A stretch of 64,000 nucleotides of DNA from Silicimonas sp. (GTDB lineage Bacteria; Pseudomonadota; Alphaproteobacteria; Rhodobacterales; Rhodobacteraceae), in the NCBI GenBank assembly GCA_022824315.1, contig JAJEAC010000188.1:122664-186663 (forward strand), in the 5' to 3' direction. The translations under genes and the position numbers were made by a program. Position 1 is the stretch's first letter, and each line of letters starts with the position of its first letter. The notes below the pieces were generated by a model. It worked only from the letters and a program-made list of their open reading frames with translations. It had not been told where the DNA came from and made no database searches. Positions 18,336 to 27,172 of this stretch are shown piece after piece.

Positions 18336-19315
18336 TTTGCCGTCACGGGAAAGAGCGCCTTTGCGGCACTGACAATGCGTTCGGCACTCGGCAACAAGGG
18401 CAGTTCCGCTGACGGTGCATAGGGCATTGCCGTATCCGGCACTGTGATACGTTGAACAGGTGCCTTCAGATGGTCAAATCCCTTGTCAGCAAGGATCGCC
18501 GCAACATGGCTGGCGACCGAACAGGCATCACGGCTTTCGTCCACCACGATCGCGCGGCCGGTCCTTCCAACGCTGGCAAGAATCGCTGTCGTGTCGAGCG
18601 GCACCAGAGACTGCAGGTCCAGAACCTCCGCCGACACGCCCAGTTCCGTCTCCAGCCGCTTCGCGGCCAGCAATGTCATCCGGGTCATCGATCCCATGGT
18701 TATCAGCGACAGGTCGCTGCCTTCGCGCATGACGCGAGCCTCTCCGAGCGGCGTGACGCAATCGCCGATCGGGACGTCGCCAGCATCGCCGCCCCGTCCA
18801 CCGGGTTCGAGGAAGAAGGTCGGATTGTCGGAACGGATCGCTGCCTTCATGAGACCCTTGGCATTGTCCGGTGTCGAGGGGACCACCACTTCGACTCCAG
18901 CCAGGTTCGTCAAGAGCGAAAAGGGCGTGTCGGAATGCTGGGCTGCGGTCGAACGTCCGCCACCATAATTCGCGATCACCGTTATGGGCAAGGTGATCTG
19001 CCCTCCACTCATCAATCTCAGCTTCGCCATCTGGTTGGCGATCGCGTCGAAGCCCGTGTAGATGAAATTCGAGAACATCATGTGCGGGATGACGCGACAG
19101 CCGCATGCCGCCGCACCAGCGGAGATCCCTGTCAGAGCCTGCTCGGAGATCGGCGTGTTGCGCACCCGATCTGCGCCGAAACGATCCAATAGGCCACGCG
19201 TGTCACCGAAGATGGAGGCCTCGACATCCTCGCCGATCAGGATCGTCCTGGGGTCGCGCTCCATCTCTTCGGCAAGCGCCTGGTTGATCGCTTGTATGAA
19301 TCGCATCCGCGGCAT
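18332..19315 (-). CDS. 2-oxoacid (acetoin-type) dehydrogenase E1 component, beta subunit
   Basis: A 327-residue transketolase-like E1 beta subunit. The start chosen is the ATG at 19315, which overlaps the alpha-subunit stop and opens the family-typical MPRMRFIQAINQALAEEM. LIGEDVEASIFGDTRGL, DTPISEQ-like NTPISEQALTGISAGAA, and the C-terminal TALDTT-like VPLDTTAILASVGRTGR are recognisable. With the alpha subunit it forms the thiamine-diphosphate heterotetramer that decarboxylates a 2-oxo acid or cleaves an acyloin such as acetoin and acylates a lipoyl group. The clustered free lipoyl domain is the probable acceptor. Confidence 0.93.
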   Translation of the reverse strand: MPRMRFIQAINQALAEEMERDPRTILIGEDVEASIFGDTRGLLDRFGADRVRNTPISEQALTGISAGAAACGCRVIPHMMFSNFIYTGFDAIANQMAKLRLMSGGQITLPITVIANYGGGRSTAAQHSDTPFSLLTNLAGVEVVVPSTPDNAKGLMKAAIRSDNPTFFLEPGGRGGDAGDVPIGDCVTPLGEARVMREGSDLSLITMGSMTRMTLLAAKRLETELGVSAEVLDLQSLVPLDTTAILASVGRTGRAIVVDESRDACSVASHVAAILADKGFDHLKAPVQRITVPDTAMPYAPSAELPLLPSAERIVSAAKALFPVTAK

Positions 19316-20310
19316 CAGGAGCCCGCCCGCATCAGCCGATTCGCCGTGCCGGGACACGGTGCGGTGCCAGCTTCGCCGAATGCCACGGCGCCTTCCACGT
19401 GGGCGTCCGCCTCCAATTCCATGCGTTCACACTCGGCGTCGTTCGCAGCCTCGCGACCAATGATCAGCGCGCGCGTCCTTGCGACAGGGTCCCTTGCGCG
19501 CCACGCCTCGATTTCTTCGTCACTTCGATAGGGAGTGGACAGGACCATGGCCTCGGCCGAGAAATGCCCCGAATAGCGGTAGGTCCGCGCCTCGACGAAG
19601 GCTGGCCCGGCACCGGACCGGCAATGATCCACTGCTTCGAGCGCCGTCCTCCAGACGTCCACCACATCGTTGCCGTCGATGTTCCAGACCGGGATGCCAA
19701 AGGGCTTGGCGCGATCGGAGATCACGCCGGACGTGACCGTGCCGGACGGCGAAAACTCGGAATACCCGTTGTTTTCACAGACGAAGAGAACCGGCAGCCT
19801 CCAGAGCGAGGAAATGTTGAGACATTCCATCAGCGACCCTTGGTTGGCCGCCCCGTCGCCGAAGAAGCAGGCAGCGACACGGCCTTCTCCCTCAAGCTGG
19901 TTGGCGAGACCGGCACCCGTGGCAATGCCAAGTCCTGCACCCACGATCCCGTTGGCACCGACAATCCCCTTCGAATAGTCTGCCACATGCATCGATCCTC
20001 CCATGCCGCGGCAGATGCCTTCGGCCTTGCCATAGATCTCCGCGAACATCGCGTTCACATCGCAGCCTTTTGCCAGGTAGTGCCCGTGCCCGCGATGGGT
20101 AGACGTGATCTGGTCCCGATCCTCAAGAAGGGAGCAGATCCCGATGGCCACCGCCTCCTGGCCATCGGACAGGTGCACCTGGCCCGGCGTCCGCCCCAGC
20201 TTCACGTCACGGAAGAGCTGTTCCTCCGACTTTCGGATCAGGAGCATCCGTCGATACATCTCGATCAGAACGCCGTCGTCAGGCTGAATGTTGGAGGCGC
20301 TCGCTGCCAT
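19315..20310 (-). CDS. 2-oxoacid (acetoin-type) dehydrogenase E1 component, alpha subunit
   Basis: A 331-residue E1 alpha. The thiamine-diphosphate motif is GDGAANQG followed about 25 residues later by ENNGYSE. RGHGHYLAKGCDVNAMFAEI and GKAEGICRGMGGSMHVAD resemble acetoin dehydrogenase AcoA and pyruvate dehydrogenase alpha. The ATG at 20310 is preceded by a strong AGAGGAAGG ribosome site, so the longer frame is rejected. It is the first gene of the six-gene operon and diverges from a LysR gene, so its promoter shares the 125-base intergenic region. Substrate could be acetoin, pyruvate, a branched-chain or an aromatic-derived 2-oxo acid. Confidence 0.93.
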   Translation of the reverse strand: MAASASNIQPDDGVLIEMYRRMLLIRKSEEQLFRDVKLGRTPGQVHLSDGQEAVAIGICSLLEDRDQITSTHRGHGHYLAKGCDVNAMFAEIYGKAEGICRGMGGSMHVADYSKGIVGANGIVGAGLGIATGAGLANQLEGEGRVAACFFGDGAANQGSLMECLNISSLWRLPVLFVCENNGYSEFSPSGTVTSGVISDRAKPFGIPVWNIDGNDVVDVWRTALEAVDHCRSGAGPAFVEARTYRYSGHFSAEAMVLSTPYRSDEEIEAWRARDPVARTRALIIGREAANDAECERMELEADAHVEGAVAFGEAGTAPCPGTANRLMRAGS

Positions 20311-20435
20311 GGCGTCCCTTCCTCTTGCCCGTAAACGTACGCGGGCGGCGTCGGCTGCGACAATAGCCGCGGATTTACAGGAGAGGAAAGCGCAACTAAT
20401 ATCTATCGAGCCGACCGGGAGCAAGGGGCGTGTCC
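20311..20435. promoter_or_regulatory. Divergent promoter region between E1 alpha and LysR genes
   Basis: This 125-base gap must hold the promoters of both the six-gene operon and the LysR gene. LysR-type regulators usually bind such divergent regions at a T-N11-A site; an imperfect candidate lies around GTAAACGTACGC (about 20330) and the stretch AACTAATATCTAT (about 20395). I could not define the boxes with confidence. Confidence 0.5.
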
Positions 20436-21398
20436 ATGGATTTCCGCCAGCTCAAGTATTTTCACGCTGTCGCCAAGCACGAGAGCCTGACCGCGGCGAG
20501 CGAGGCGCTGAACATAACGCAGCCCGCGATCGGCCAGCAGGTACGGAAGCTGGAAGCCGAACTTGGCCTGAAACTGTTGACCCGTCACTCTCGTGGCATG
20601 CGGCCGACCTCCGTTGGCAAGGTCCTGTTCCAGCGCGCGGAAGACATACTTAATGCGGTCGAAAGCGCGCGACGCGAGTTGTCCAGGCATCGAAACGCCA
20701 GCGAAGGGACGGTCCGGATCGGCGTCACGCCGTCCCTGAGTCGCGTTCTTGTGCCGCGACTGATGGAGTTGGGCTTCGACAGGCATCCGGGCATTACGCT
20801 CCTCTTCAATCAGGGATTTCCGGCAGATCTGGAGTGCATGTGGGAGGCTGGAGAATGCGACTTTGCGTTCTTTGACAGGGACGTCGACACGGACGAATCA
20901 GAAAGTCTTCCGGTCTATAATGAGCGCCTGTGCCTGATCGGCCCCCCGAGCCTTTGCGCACCGTTGCACGACCCCGTGCCCATTTCGGAAGTGGCAAGGC
21001 TTCCGGTCGTGCTTGACGTGCGCGCGATCTGGTCCCGTGAACAGATCGAGCGCGGATTCAAGAAGACTGGCTCGAAGTGGGCCAACCTGATCGAATGCTC
21101 GTCGATCGAGATCCGGCGGGAATATCTCGTGCGAGGACGTCGGTTCTGCATTGCGCCCATTGCCCAGTTCAACGACGAAATTGCCGCAGGGCTCGCTGCA
21201 CATCGCAGCATTGACTTGCCCGGTTTCAATCGCACGGTCCACCTTGCCGGGCCGCGGGTCGAGAAGATGACGGAAGCCCAGCGCAACATCCGAACCCTCA
21301 TCGTTGAAATCGCCGACGATCTGATCAAGACCGCCAGCGTGGCCTGGCAACCGCCGGAATGGACATCTGCCGAAAGTAGCAATTCTTCTACCAGATAG
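20436..21398 (+). CDS. LysR-family transcriptional regulator
   Basis: A 320-residue LysR-type regulator. The ATG at 20436 is preferred because the AAGGGG ribosome site lies seven bases before it; the upstream GTG is too close to it. The winged helix-turn-helix is FRQLKYFHAVAKHESLTAAS with NITQPAIGQQVRKLEAELG as the recognition part. An effector domain of the periplasmic-binding fold follows (VRIGVTPSLSRVLVPRL). It stands between the minus-strand E1/monooxygenase operon and the plus-strand aryl-sulfotransferase gene set, so it may control one or both. The inducer is probably a pathway intermediate, which is inference. Confidence 0.92.
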   Translation: MDFRQLKYFHAVAKHESLTAASEALNITQPAIGQQVRKLEAELGLKLLTRHSRGMRPTSVGKVLFQRAEDILNAVESARRELSRHRNASEGTVRIGVTPSLSRVLVPRLMELGFDRHPGITLLFNQGFPADLECMWEAGECDFAFFDRDVDTDESESLPVYNERLCLIGPPSLCAPLHDPVPISEVARLPVVLDVRAIWSREQIERGFKKTGSKWANLIECSSIEIRREYLVRGRRFCIAPIAQFNDEIAAGLAAHRSIDLPGFNRTVHLAGPRVEKMTEAQRNIRTLIVEIADDLIKTASVAWQPPEWTSAESSNSSTR

Positions 21399-21459
21399 AA
21401 GCATTCCCGTCTTCAATGCGTGCAACGTCCTTTGCATTCTATCATCAGGGAGATCGTCA

Positions 21460-23121
21460 ATGCCGACACCGCAGTTCCTTACGGAACCGATCATCGAACA
21501 CGGACCGGCGCACGCGCCGCTTGTCGCATGGCTGCGCGCGGAAACATCGGGTGCGGACGAACTTCGTGTCAGAATCGAGCAGAACGGCGACGCCTGGACA
21601 ATCACCTTCCCGGCCGCGGACGGCCACTACCTGCTGCTCGGGTTCCATCCTGAAGGCGTGGCGAATGCTACAGTGCAGATCGCCGGGCATGAGGGTGCCG
21701 AGACATGGCCGAAGACGATCGCGCACCGACTGAAGGATGTACCGACCTCGCCGCTCGAAATGCCGCCGCTGCAGACAGGTGTCTCCCAGCCGCATCGCAT
21801 GTCGGGACGATTTACTTTCCTCACCGTTCGTCGCCGCGCCATGGGGCGCATCTCGGACATGACAATCGCGCAACGCAAGTGGCTCACCCATTGGGGCATG
21901 CTGATCGCGGTCGACAGCCAGGGCCGGATGCGCTGGATGCGCAAACTCGACCGACGCGCGGCGGGCATAGAGCACTTGGCGAGCGGCAACCTGTTTGTCC
22001 ATGACACCGAGTCCTGTTCGCGAGAGTTCGACGTTTCCGGGGACCTCATCCGAGCCTGGTACGCTGCGCGACGACCGCAGGGCGCTGAGGAAGGCGGCAT
22101 TCCCGTCGACGTTCGCAGCCTGCATCATCAGCCCCACCAAATGCAGAACGGCAACTTCCTGGCGCTCTCGGCACACGCAAGGCGCGTGAAGGACTGGCCG
22201 GCGTCGGTCCACGAACCCGACAAGCACAAGGCCGATCGCGAAATCGTCGGGGACATGGTCGTTGAGTTCACGCCTGAGGGCGACGTGGTCTGGAACTGGG
22301 ACAGTTTTGACCACCTTGATCCCTACCGCATCGGGTATGATGCGCTTGATGCCTATTGGCATGTCCGCGGATTCCCGGGCGCTGCCGACTGGACCCATGG
22401 AAATGGCGTTGCCTACGACGAAAGCGACGATTCCGTTCTGGTGTCGCTGCGCCTGCAGGACTGCATTCTGAAAATTGATCGGACGTCGGGCGACATAGTC
22501 TGGATCCTTGGCAATCACGATGGCTGGCCCGCCCGGCTCCAAGGCAAGCTTCTGACCCCGAAGGGCGACAACTTCAGGTGGCCATGGCACATGCACAACC
22601 CCCGGGTCACTTCGGACGGAACGATCATGCTCTTCGATAACGGCATCTACGGGGCGCGCCCAGGCCAGGAACGGATCCCCTTCCACCAGAGCTTCTCGCG
22701 TGGCGTGGAGTACCGCGTTGACAAGGATGCGATGTCGGTGGAGCAAGTCTGGGCTTCCGCCTTGACGGATGCCGATGTCATGGAACGCACTTGGGCCATG
22801 GGCGATGCGCACCGGCTGGAAGACAGCGACACGGCGATGGTGATCCACTCCATCGCGATGCCCCATGGCCGCGACGACATCGGGATGGACGAAGATGATC
22901 GGTCACTCCGCTACGTCTCTGAATTCCCCTCCCATGCGCGGATCCTCGAATACAACCGCAAGGACATCAAAGACATCGTGTTCGACATGACCGTGCGTGA
23001 CGAAAACGACCTGATCCACTGGGAGGTCTTTTCCGGCGTGCGGGTCGACAGCCTTTACCCTAAGCACAGCGGCATCAAGCTGGACTTGGGCGACACCTTG
23101 CAACCGGAGGGAGCGGCATGA
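21460..23121 (+). CDS. Aryl-sulfotransferase (ASST)-family protein, apparently cytoplasmic
   Basis: A 553-residue protein of the PAPS-independent arylsulfate sulfotransferase beta-propeller family. The family pattern is seen in GMLIAVDSQGRMRWMRKLD, HHQPHQMQNGNFL, FTPEGDVVWNWDSFDHLDP, DWTHGNGVAYDESDDSVLVS, LKIDRTSGDIVWILGNHDGW and PWHMHNPRVTSDGTIMLFDNG. His residues in these blade motifs are candidates for the active site. Known bacterial ASSTs are secreted, but this N-terminus (MPTPQFLTEPIIEH) has no signal peptide. No DsbA/DsbB-like partner is adjacent. It is coupled by ATGA overlap to an aminotransferase gene. It may transfer sulfate between phenolic compounds, or be a related enzyme with a new role. 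Confidence 0.82.
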   Translation: MPTPQFLTEPIIEHGPAHAPLVAWLRAETSGADELRVRIEQNGDAWTITFPAADGHYLLLGFHPEGVANATVQIAGHEGAETWPKTIAHRLKDVPTSPLEMPPLQTGVSQPHRMSGRFTFLTVRRRAMGRISDMTIAQRKWLTHWGMLIAVDSQGRMRWMRKLDRRAAGIEHLASGNLFVHDTESCSREFDVSGDLIRAWYAARRPQGAEEGGIPVDVRSLHHQPHQMQNGNFLALSAHARRVKDWPASVHEPDKHKADREIVGDMVVEFTPEGDVVWNWDSFDHLDPYRIGYDALDAYWHVRGFPGAADWTHGNGVAYDESDDSVLVSLRLQDCILKIDRTSGDIVWILGNHDGWPARLQGKLLTPKGDNFRWPWHMHNPRVTSDGTIMLFDNGIYGARPGQERIPFHQSFSRGVEYRVDKDAMSVEQVWASALTDADVMERTWAMGDAHRLEDSDTAMVIHSIAMPHGRDDIGMDEDDRSLRYVSEFPSHARILEYNRKDIKDIVFDMTVRDENDLIHWEVFSGVRVDSLYPKHSGIKLDLGDTLQPEGAA

Positions 23122-24113
23122 ACGGCCTTTCGCCCCTGTCCGTGCAGGACATCATGGCCAACGACCCCGCCCACGTGCCGATCGAGCGCGCGCAGGAATG
23201 GACGGCGGGTGCGGCATACGTCATCGACCGGTTCGCGCCCTTGGGCGAGGCGGCCGTGCCGATCACCGATCTGGGGCTCGTTCGAGCCGATGCGGTCTAT
23301 GATGTGGTGTCTGTCAGCCGCGGCAAGTTCTTCCGCCTAGACGACCATCAGGCCCGGTTTTCACGCTCCTGCGAGCGCATGAAGCTCTCAAATCCCTTCG
23401 CACACGCCGAAGCGGCGGCATTGCTGAACGACCTCGTCGCGCGCACCGGGCTCAAGGACGCCTATGTGTGGTGGGCGGTCACCCGGGGCGCGAACCTGCC
23501 GCATCCCAGTGACCGGCTGCACGCTGAGCGCTTCCGGAACAGGTTTTACGCCTTTGCGATCCCGTATGTGTTCATCAAGGACGATGCGGACCGGCAGGCA
23601 GGCATTCACCTGCACGTCTCGAAAGACTACATCCGCATCCCCAAAGGCGCCATCGACCCCCGCGCAAAGAACTTCTGTTCACTCGACTTGAACATGTCGC
23701 TGATGGAGGCGGGCGGCGCCGGCGCCGACTGGAGCATTCTGACCGACGGGAACAACGTCCTGACCGAGGCGCCAGGCTCGAACATCTTCGTGGTTCGAGA
23801 GAACAAGATCATGACCCCGGAGCTCGGCTGCCTCGAGGGAATCACGCGGCTCACGACCCTGGAACTTTGCGCCGAGGTCGGGCTGGACGTCGAGTTGGGC
23901 ACGGTGACCGTAGACGATCTCGTGACCGCGGACGAAGCGTTCCTGACGTCCAGCGCCGGCGGCATCCTCCCGGTCTCCACCGTCAACGGCCAGCCGATTT
24001 GCCAAGGGTCGGGACCTGTCTCGACGCGCATTCACAACCTCTATTGGGAGAAGCGCTGGGCCGGGTGGCATGGCACCCCTGTCGACTACGAGGCAGTCAA
24101 TTGGGGCGACTGA
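23118..24113 (+). CDS. Class IV aminotransferase (branched-chain/D-amino acid type)
   Basis: A 331-residue pyridoxal-phosphate enzyme of fold type IV. The Schiff-base Lys is in DPRAKNFCSLDLNM, and the phosphate-binding region is LTEAPGSNIFVVRENKI with later TSSAGGILPVSTVNG. Length is somewhat above the usual 290-310 because of an N-terminal extension of about 30 residues. It overlaps the aryl-sulfotransferase-like gene by four bases, so the two are co-translated. It would interconvert an amino acid and its 2-oxo acid, and could feed a substrate to the nearby E1 alpha/beta pair. That link is inference. Confidence 0.9.
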   Translation: MNGLSPLSVQDIMANDPAHVPIERAQEWTAGAAYVIDRFAPLGEAAVPITDLGLVRADAVYDVVSVSRGKFFRLDDHQARFSRSCERMKLSNPFAHAEAAALLNDLVARTGLKDAYVWWAVTRGANLPHPSDRLHAERFRNRFYAFAIPYVFIKDDADRQAGIHLHVSKDYIRIPKGAIDPRAKNFCSLDLNMSLMEAGGAGADWSILTDGNNVLTEAPGSNIFVVRENKIMTPELGCLEGITRLTTLELCAEVGLDVELGTVTVDDLVTADEAFLTSSAGGILPVSTVNGQPICQGSGPVSTRIHNLYWEKRWAGWHGTPVDYEAVNWGD

Positions 24114-24535
24114 AGGATTTCCACGACGTTTCCGTCTGCGTCGCGACCATAGGCGAAGATTCCGCCTCTGGGCATTGTCAGCGGTTCGGCATGAAAGGGC
24201 ATGCCCAACACCGTCAGCCGCGCAAATTCCGCAGCGCAGTCATCGACCTCGAAGCAGACGTGATTGAAGCCCGGCTTTGCCACGGCGAGCTGGCGGTCGG
24301 GCAGACGGTCAGGAAGGTCCTCGAATTGAAAGAGCTCCAATCGGCCCGTCGCGAAGCCCAGCATGACGATCCGGCCGGAACTCCCGCCAGCAGCCAGCCG
24401 CGTGGTCAGTGCCGTGTCACCCGGCCCCCACCGGAACTCTCCAAGGCGCTCCGCAAAGAAGTGGTCGCTGTAGAATCCGGCCAGTCGATCAACGTCCTTG
24501 GTGACCACGCCCACGTGATGCATGCCAATGATCAT
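24086..24535 (-). CDS. VOC-superfamily (glyoxalase I / methylmalonyl-CoA epimerase-like) protein
   Basis: A 149-residue vicinal-oxygen-chelate protein on the opposite strand to its neighbours; its C-terminus overlaps the aminotransferase 3' end by 28 bases. Two beta-alpha-beta-beta-beta modules are visible. Metal ligands are predicted at His6 or His7 in GMHHVGVVTKD, Glu in GRLELFQFED, His in GFNHVCFEVDD and Glu in GNVVEILQ, the His-Glu-His-Glu set of glyoxalase-type enzymes. Reaction could be isomerisation, epimerisation or glutathione-adduct turnover. It may be a lone gene or part of the surrounding catabolic set. Confidence 0.87.
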   Translation of the reverse strand: MIIGMHHVGVVTKDVDRLAGFYSDHFFAERLGEFRWGPGDTALTTRLAAGGSSGRIVMLGFATGRLELFQFEDLPDRLPDRQLAVAKPGFNHVCFEVDDCAAEFARLTVLGMPFHAEPLTMPRGGIFAYGRDADGNVVEILQSPQLTAS

Positions 24536-24572
24536 GTCGGATTCCTAGACCGAACGTCTGCTGAGTTCCACC

Positions 24573-25427
24573 ATGGCTGATCGCGTCATCCTCCTCGGCA
24601 CCAAGGGTGGCCCGCGCCTGACCACGGGATCGAGCTGGCCGTCGTCGTCGGTCATCGAGATTTCGGGGCGCCCGTATGTCATTGACTGCGGCATGGGCGT
24701 GACCCGGCAGTTCGTGGAAGCCGGATTCTCGCTTGCCGATGTGGACACGATCCTGATCACGCATCTGCATTCGGACCATTGCCTTGAACTTGGGCCGTTC
24801 CTGCACACGACTTGGGTGTCGTCCCCGAAGCGGCAGATCAAGGTCTACGGCCCGAAAGGCGTCAGGAAATTGATCGATGCGTTCCTTGCCGCCATGGCCT
24901 GCGACATAGAGGTGCGCATGGCCGACGAGCGCCAGCAGGATCCGCGCGACATGTTTGCCGTGACAGAGTACACGGAAGGCCACGTCTTCAAGGACGACCT
25001 GGTCGAAGTTGACGCGTTGCGCGTGGTGCACCCGCCACTGACCGATACGTTCGCCCTGAGGGTCAGGGGGCGGACGGGCACGGTCGTATTCTCTTCGGAT
25101 ACAAGCTATTTCCCGCCGTTGGCCGAATTCGCGAAAGGTGCCGACATTCTGGTGCACGAAGTCATGCATCGCGCCGGAATGGAAAGGATGTGCGAGCGCC
25201 TGAAGTCCATCAAGCCGAACCTGATGGAACACATGATCGCGGGACACACGTTCGGAGACGATGTCGGGCAGATCGCGACGGCGGCAGGCGTCCGGCACCT
25301 CGTGGTCCAGCACTTCACCCCAGGTGACGATGAACTGACCGGACCTGCGGAATTCGAGGCGCTCGTTCGACAGACCTGGAACGGAAAGATGACGGTCGGT
25401 CACGATCTTGCAGAAATCGCGCTATGA
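24573..25427 (+). CDS. Metallo-beta-lactamase-fold hydrolase (RNase Z/phosphodiesterase-like)
   Basis: A 284-residue metallo-beta-lactamase-fold protein. The zinc motif is THLHSDHCLELGPF (HxHxDH); other ligands are predicted at FSSDTSYFPP (Asp), HEVMHRAGM and AGHTFGDDVG (His) and VVQHFTPGDDE. The arrangement resembles RNase Z-like and alkylsulfatase-unlike short hydrolases. It starts after a 37-base gap from the VOC gene on the other strand and precedes the tct importer genes. A role as thioesterase or ester hydrolase in the pathway is possible but not shown. Confidence 0.85.
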   Translation: MADRVILLGTKGGPRLTTGSSWPSSSVIEISGRPYVIDCGMGVTRQFVEAGFSLADVDTILITHLHSDHCLELGPFLHTTWVSSPKRQIKVYGPKGVRKLIDAFLAAMACDIEVRMADERQQDPRDMFAVTEYTEGHVFKDDLVEVDALRVVHPPLTDTFALRVRGRTGTVVFSSDTSYFPPLAEFAKGADILVHEVMHRAGMERMCERLKSIKPNLMEHMIAGHTFGDDVGQIATAAGVRHLVVQHFTPGDDELTGPAEFEALVRQTWNGKMTVGHDLAEIAL

Positions 25428-25687
25428 GACCGATGACGCTTCCAGGCAAGGGGTCCGCAAGGACTCCGCGACGGGATCGATGCCCTTGACCCGTGTGAAT
25501 TCGTATGTGCCGCCGCCTAAGATATGACCGATCCGGGAGCAGGATGTCCGCCTCAATGGAACAGTTCTCAAAAGCTGGAATTCAGTCATGAAAAAGAAAA
25601 ACTTTCTTCTGGAACGCGATGTAGTTTTCTACTCTAATCCATGTCTAGAAACACCACGGAAAGTGGCCAACACACAGGGAGATCACT
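25428..25687 (+). promoter_or_regulatory. Upstream region of tctCBA importer operon
   Basis: About 260 bases before the tctC-like gene; the last 110 bases are clearly more AT-rich (AAAAAGAAAAACTTTCTTCT, TAGTTTTCTACTCTAATCC) than the surroundings, as expected for a promoter. A GGGAGA ribosome site lies six bases before the ATG at 25688. I could not fix a unique -35/-10 pair. Confidence 0.45.
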
Positions 25688-26620
25688 ATGAAATACATGG
25701 CTAAGCTTTTGACTTCGATTGTCTTTGCGGTTGCCGCCATGACTGGCGTGGCACGCGCGGAATACCCGGAGCGCCCGGTGGAATTCGTGGTGCCGTGGCC
25801 TCCCGGTGACATCGAGGACACGATTGCCCGCATGATTTCGGATGCGTTCAAGAAGGAAACCGGCGTTCCGGCCACCACCGTCAACATCAAGGGCGGCGGC
25901 GGACTGATTGGCGCCACACACGTGTTCAACCAGCCGGCGGACGGCTACACCGTCGGCGTCTTCACGGCCAACATCATCTCTGCCCACATCATTCGCGGCA
26001 ACGCGGAATACGAGAAGGGAGAGTTCGAGCCTCTGGCCGTGATCATCGGCTACGGGATGATGCTGACGGCCCATGCCGACGCGCCGTACAGCAACCTGGT
26101 GGAGTTGGCGGAACACGCCAAGTCGAATGACGTCAGCCTCGGCGTCTTTGGCCTGAACGGTCCGCCCGCGCTCCAGACACTGAAGATGGCCGAAGAGCTT
26201 GGCTTCAAGTTCTCCAGCATCACGGCGTACGACGAGACAACCTGCCAGATGATCTTGAACAGGGAAATCGACGTCACCCTTGGCGGAGGCCTGCTGAAGC
26301 CGTGTCTGACCAGCGGAGAAGCCAAGGCGCTTGCAGCCTACACGACGGCGCGCATTCCGATCTATCCTGACGTGGCCACGCTCGAAGAGCAGGTGCCCGG
26401 CATTTCCACGCCCGGCTGGACCGGCATCTTCGTGCGAAAGGACACGCCGGCAGAGGCGCGTGAGGTGATTTCGCGCATTGCAAAGGCTGTGGTGGAAAGT
26501 CCCGAGGCGCAGGAAATCGCGGCCAACTCGGGCGCCGTGGTTCAGTGGATGCCCGCGGACGAAGCAGCGCAATTTGCGGAGGCGTTCTACCACCGGTTCG
26601 AGAACCTCCTGGCCAAATAG
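25688..26620 (+). CDS. tctC: Tripartite tricarboxylate transporter substrate-binding protein (TctC/Bug family)
   Basis: A 310-residue secreted binding protein. The signal peptide (MKYMAKLL, hydrophobic core, cleavage near ARA-EY) is clear. Family motifs are YPERPVEFVVPWPPGD at the mature start, NIKGGGGLIGATHVFNQPADGYTVG, and the domain-two segment PGWTGIFVRKDTPAE. Bug proteins bind small carboxylates and hand them to the TctAB membrane unit. The classic Asp-for-glycine-rich loop (PPGDIEDTIAR) is slightly changed from the common PGGxxD pattern. It heads a three-gene operon. The ligand is unknown and may be a substrate of the catabolic genes before it. Confidence 0.93.
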   Translation: MKYMAKLLTSIVFAVAAMTGVARAEYPERPVEFVVPWPPGDIEDTIARMISDAFKKETGVPATTVNIKGGGGLIGATHVFNQPADGYTVGVFTANIISAHIIRGNAEYEKGEFEPLAVIIGYGMMLTAHADAPYSNLVELAEHAKSNDVSLGVFGLNGPPALQTLKMAEELGFKFSSITAYDETTCQMILNREIDVTLGGGLLKPCLTSGEAKALAAYTTARIPIYPDVATLEEQVPGISTPGWTGIFVRKDTPAEAREVISRIAKAVVESPEAQEIAANSGAVVQWMPADEAAQFAEAFYHRFENLLAK

Positions 26621-26626
26621 GCGCCC

Positions 26627-27172
26627 ATGTCAGGCGACCGAAAGGACGGCGAGCCCCCGTTCAGCGAACAGCCGACCGGGGGCCGCTTCCTTGTCGGCGC
26701 AATCTTCGTAACCGCAGTCTTGCTGTTGGCGATGGTCGGCTGGCAGACAACGCCGGGCTCAATGGGTCAGACAGTCATGTCCGGTGGCTGGTGGGCGGAG
26801 CCCGCACTTGCTCCGACCGTCGCGCTCATCATGACCGTCATCGCTTCCGCAATAGCGTTCTTCGTCGCAAGGCGCGAAACTGTCGATATCGGAAATTCCG
26901 CGCGCGTTTACGGGCAGATCCTGCTGATCTCCGGCTGCATGATTGGTGCCGTAATGTTGATGAAAGTGCTCGGTTTCGCGCTGTCGATCCTCATTTTTGC
27001 GGGCGTGGTGGCAACGATAGCGGGCTTTCGCGGCACGCGTCTCGTTCTGATCGCGCTTGGGACGACCGTCGCCATGGTCCTGATATTTCGCATCGGCTTT
27101 GAAATTTGGTTTCCGCGGCCTGCACTCTTCAAGTGGCTTGACCTTCCCGTGTCCTGGCAAGGCATCCTCTGA
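26627..27172 (+). CDS. tctB: Tripartite tricarboxylate transporter small membrane subunit (TctB)
   Basis: A 181-residue membrane protein with four predicted hydrophobic helices, the usual form of TctB. It begins seven bases after tctC and its stop overlaps the tctA start (TGATG). The N-terminal tail of about 20 polar residues precedes the first helix. TctB subunits are poorly conserved, so identification rests on size, topology and position between tctC and tctA. Confidence 0.85.
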   Translation: MSGDRKDGEPPFSEQPTGGRFLVGAIFVTAVLLLAMVGWQTTPGSMGQTVMSGGWWAEPALAPTVALIMTVIASAIAFFVARRETVDIGNSARVYGQILLISGCMIGAVMLMKVLGFALSILIFAGVVATIAGFRGTRLVLIALGTTVAMVLIFRIGFEIWFPRPALFKWLDLPVSWQGIL

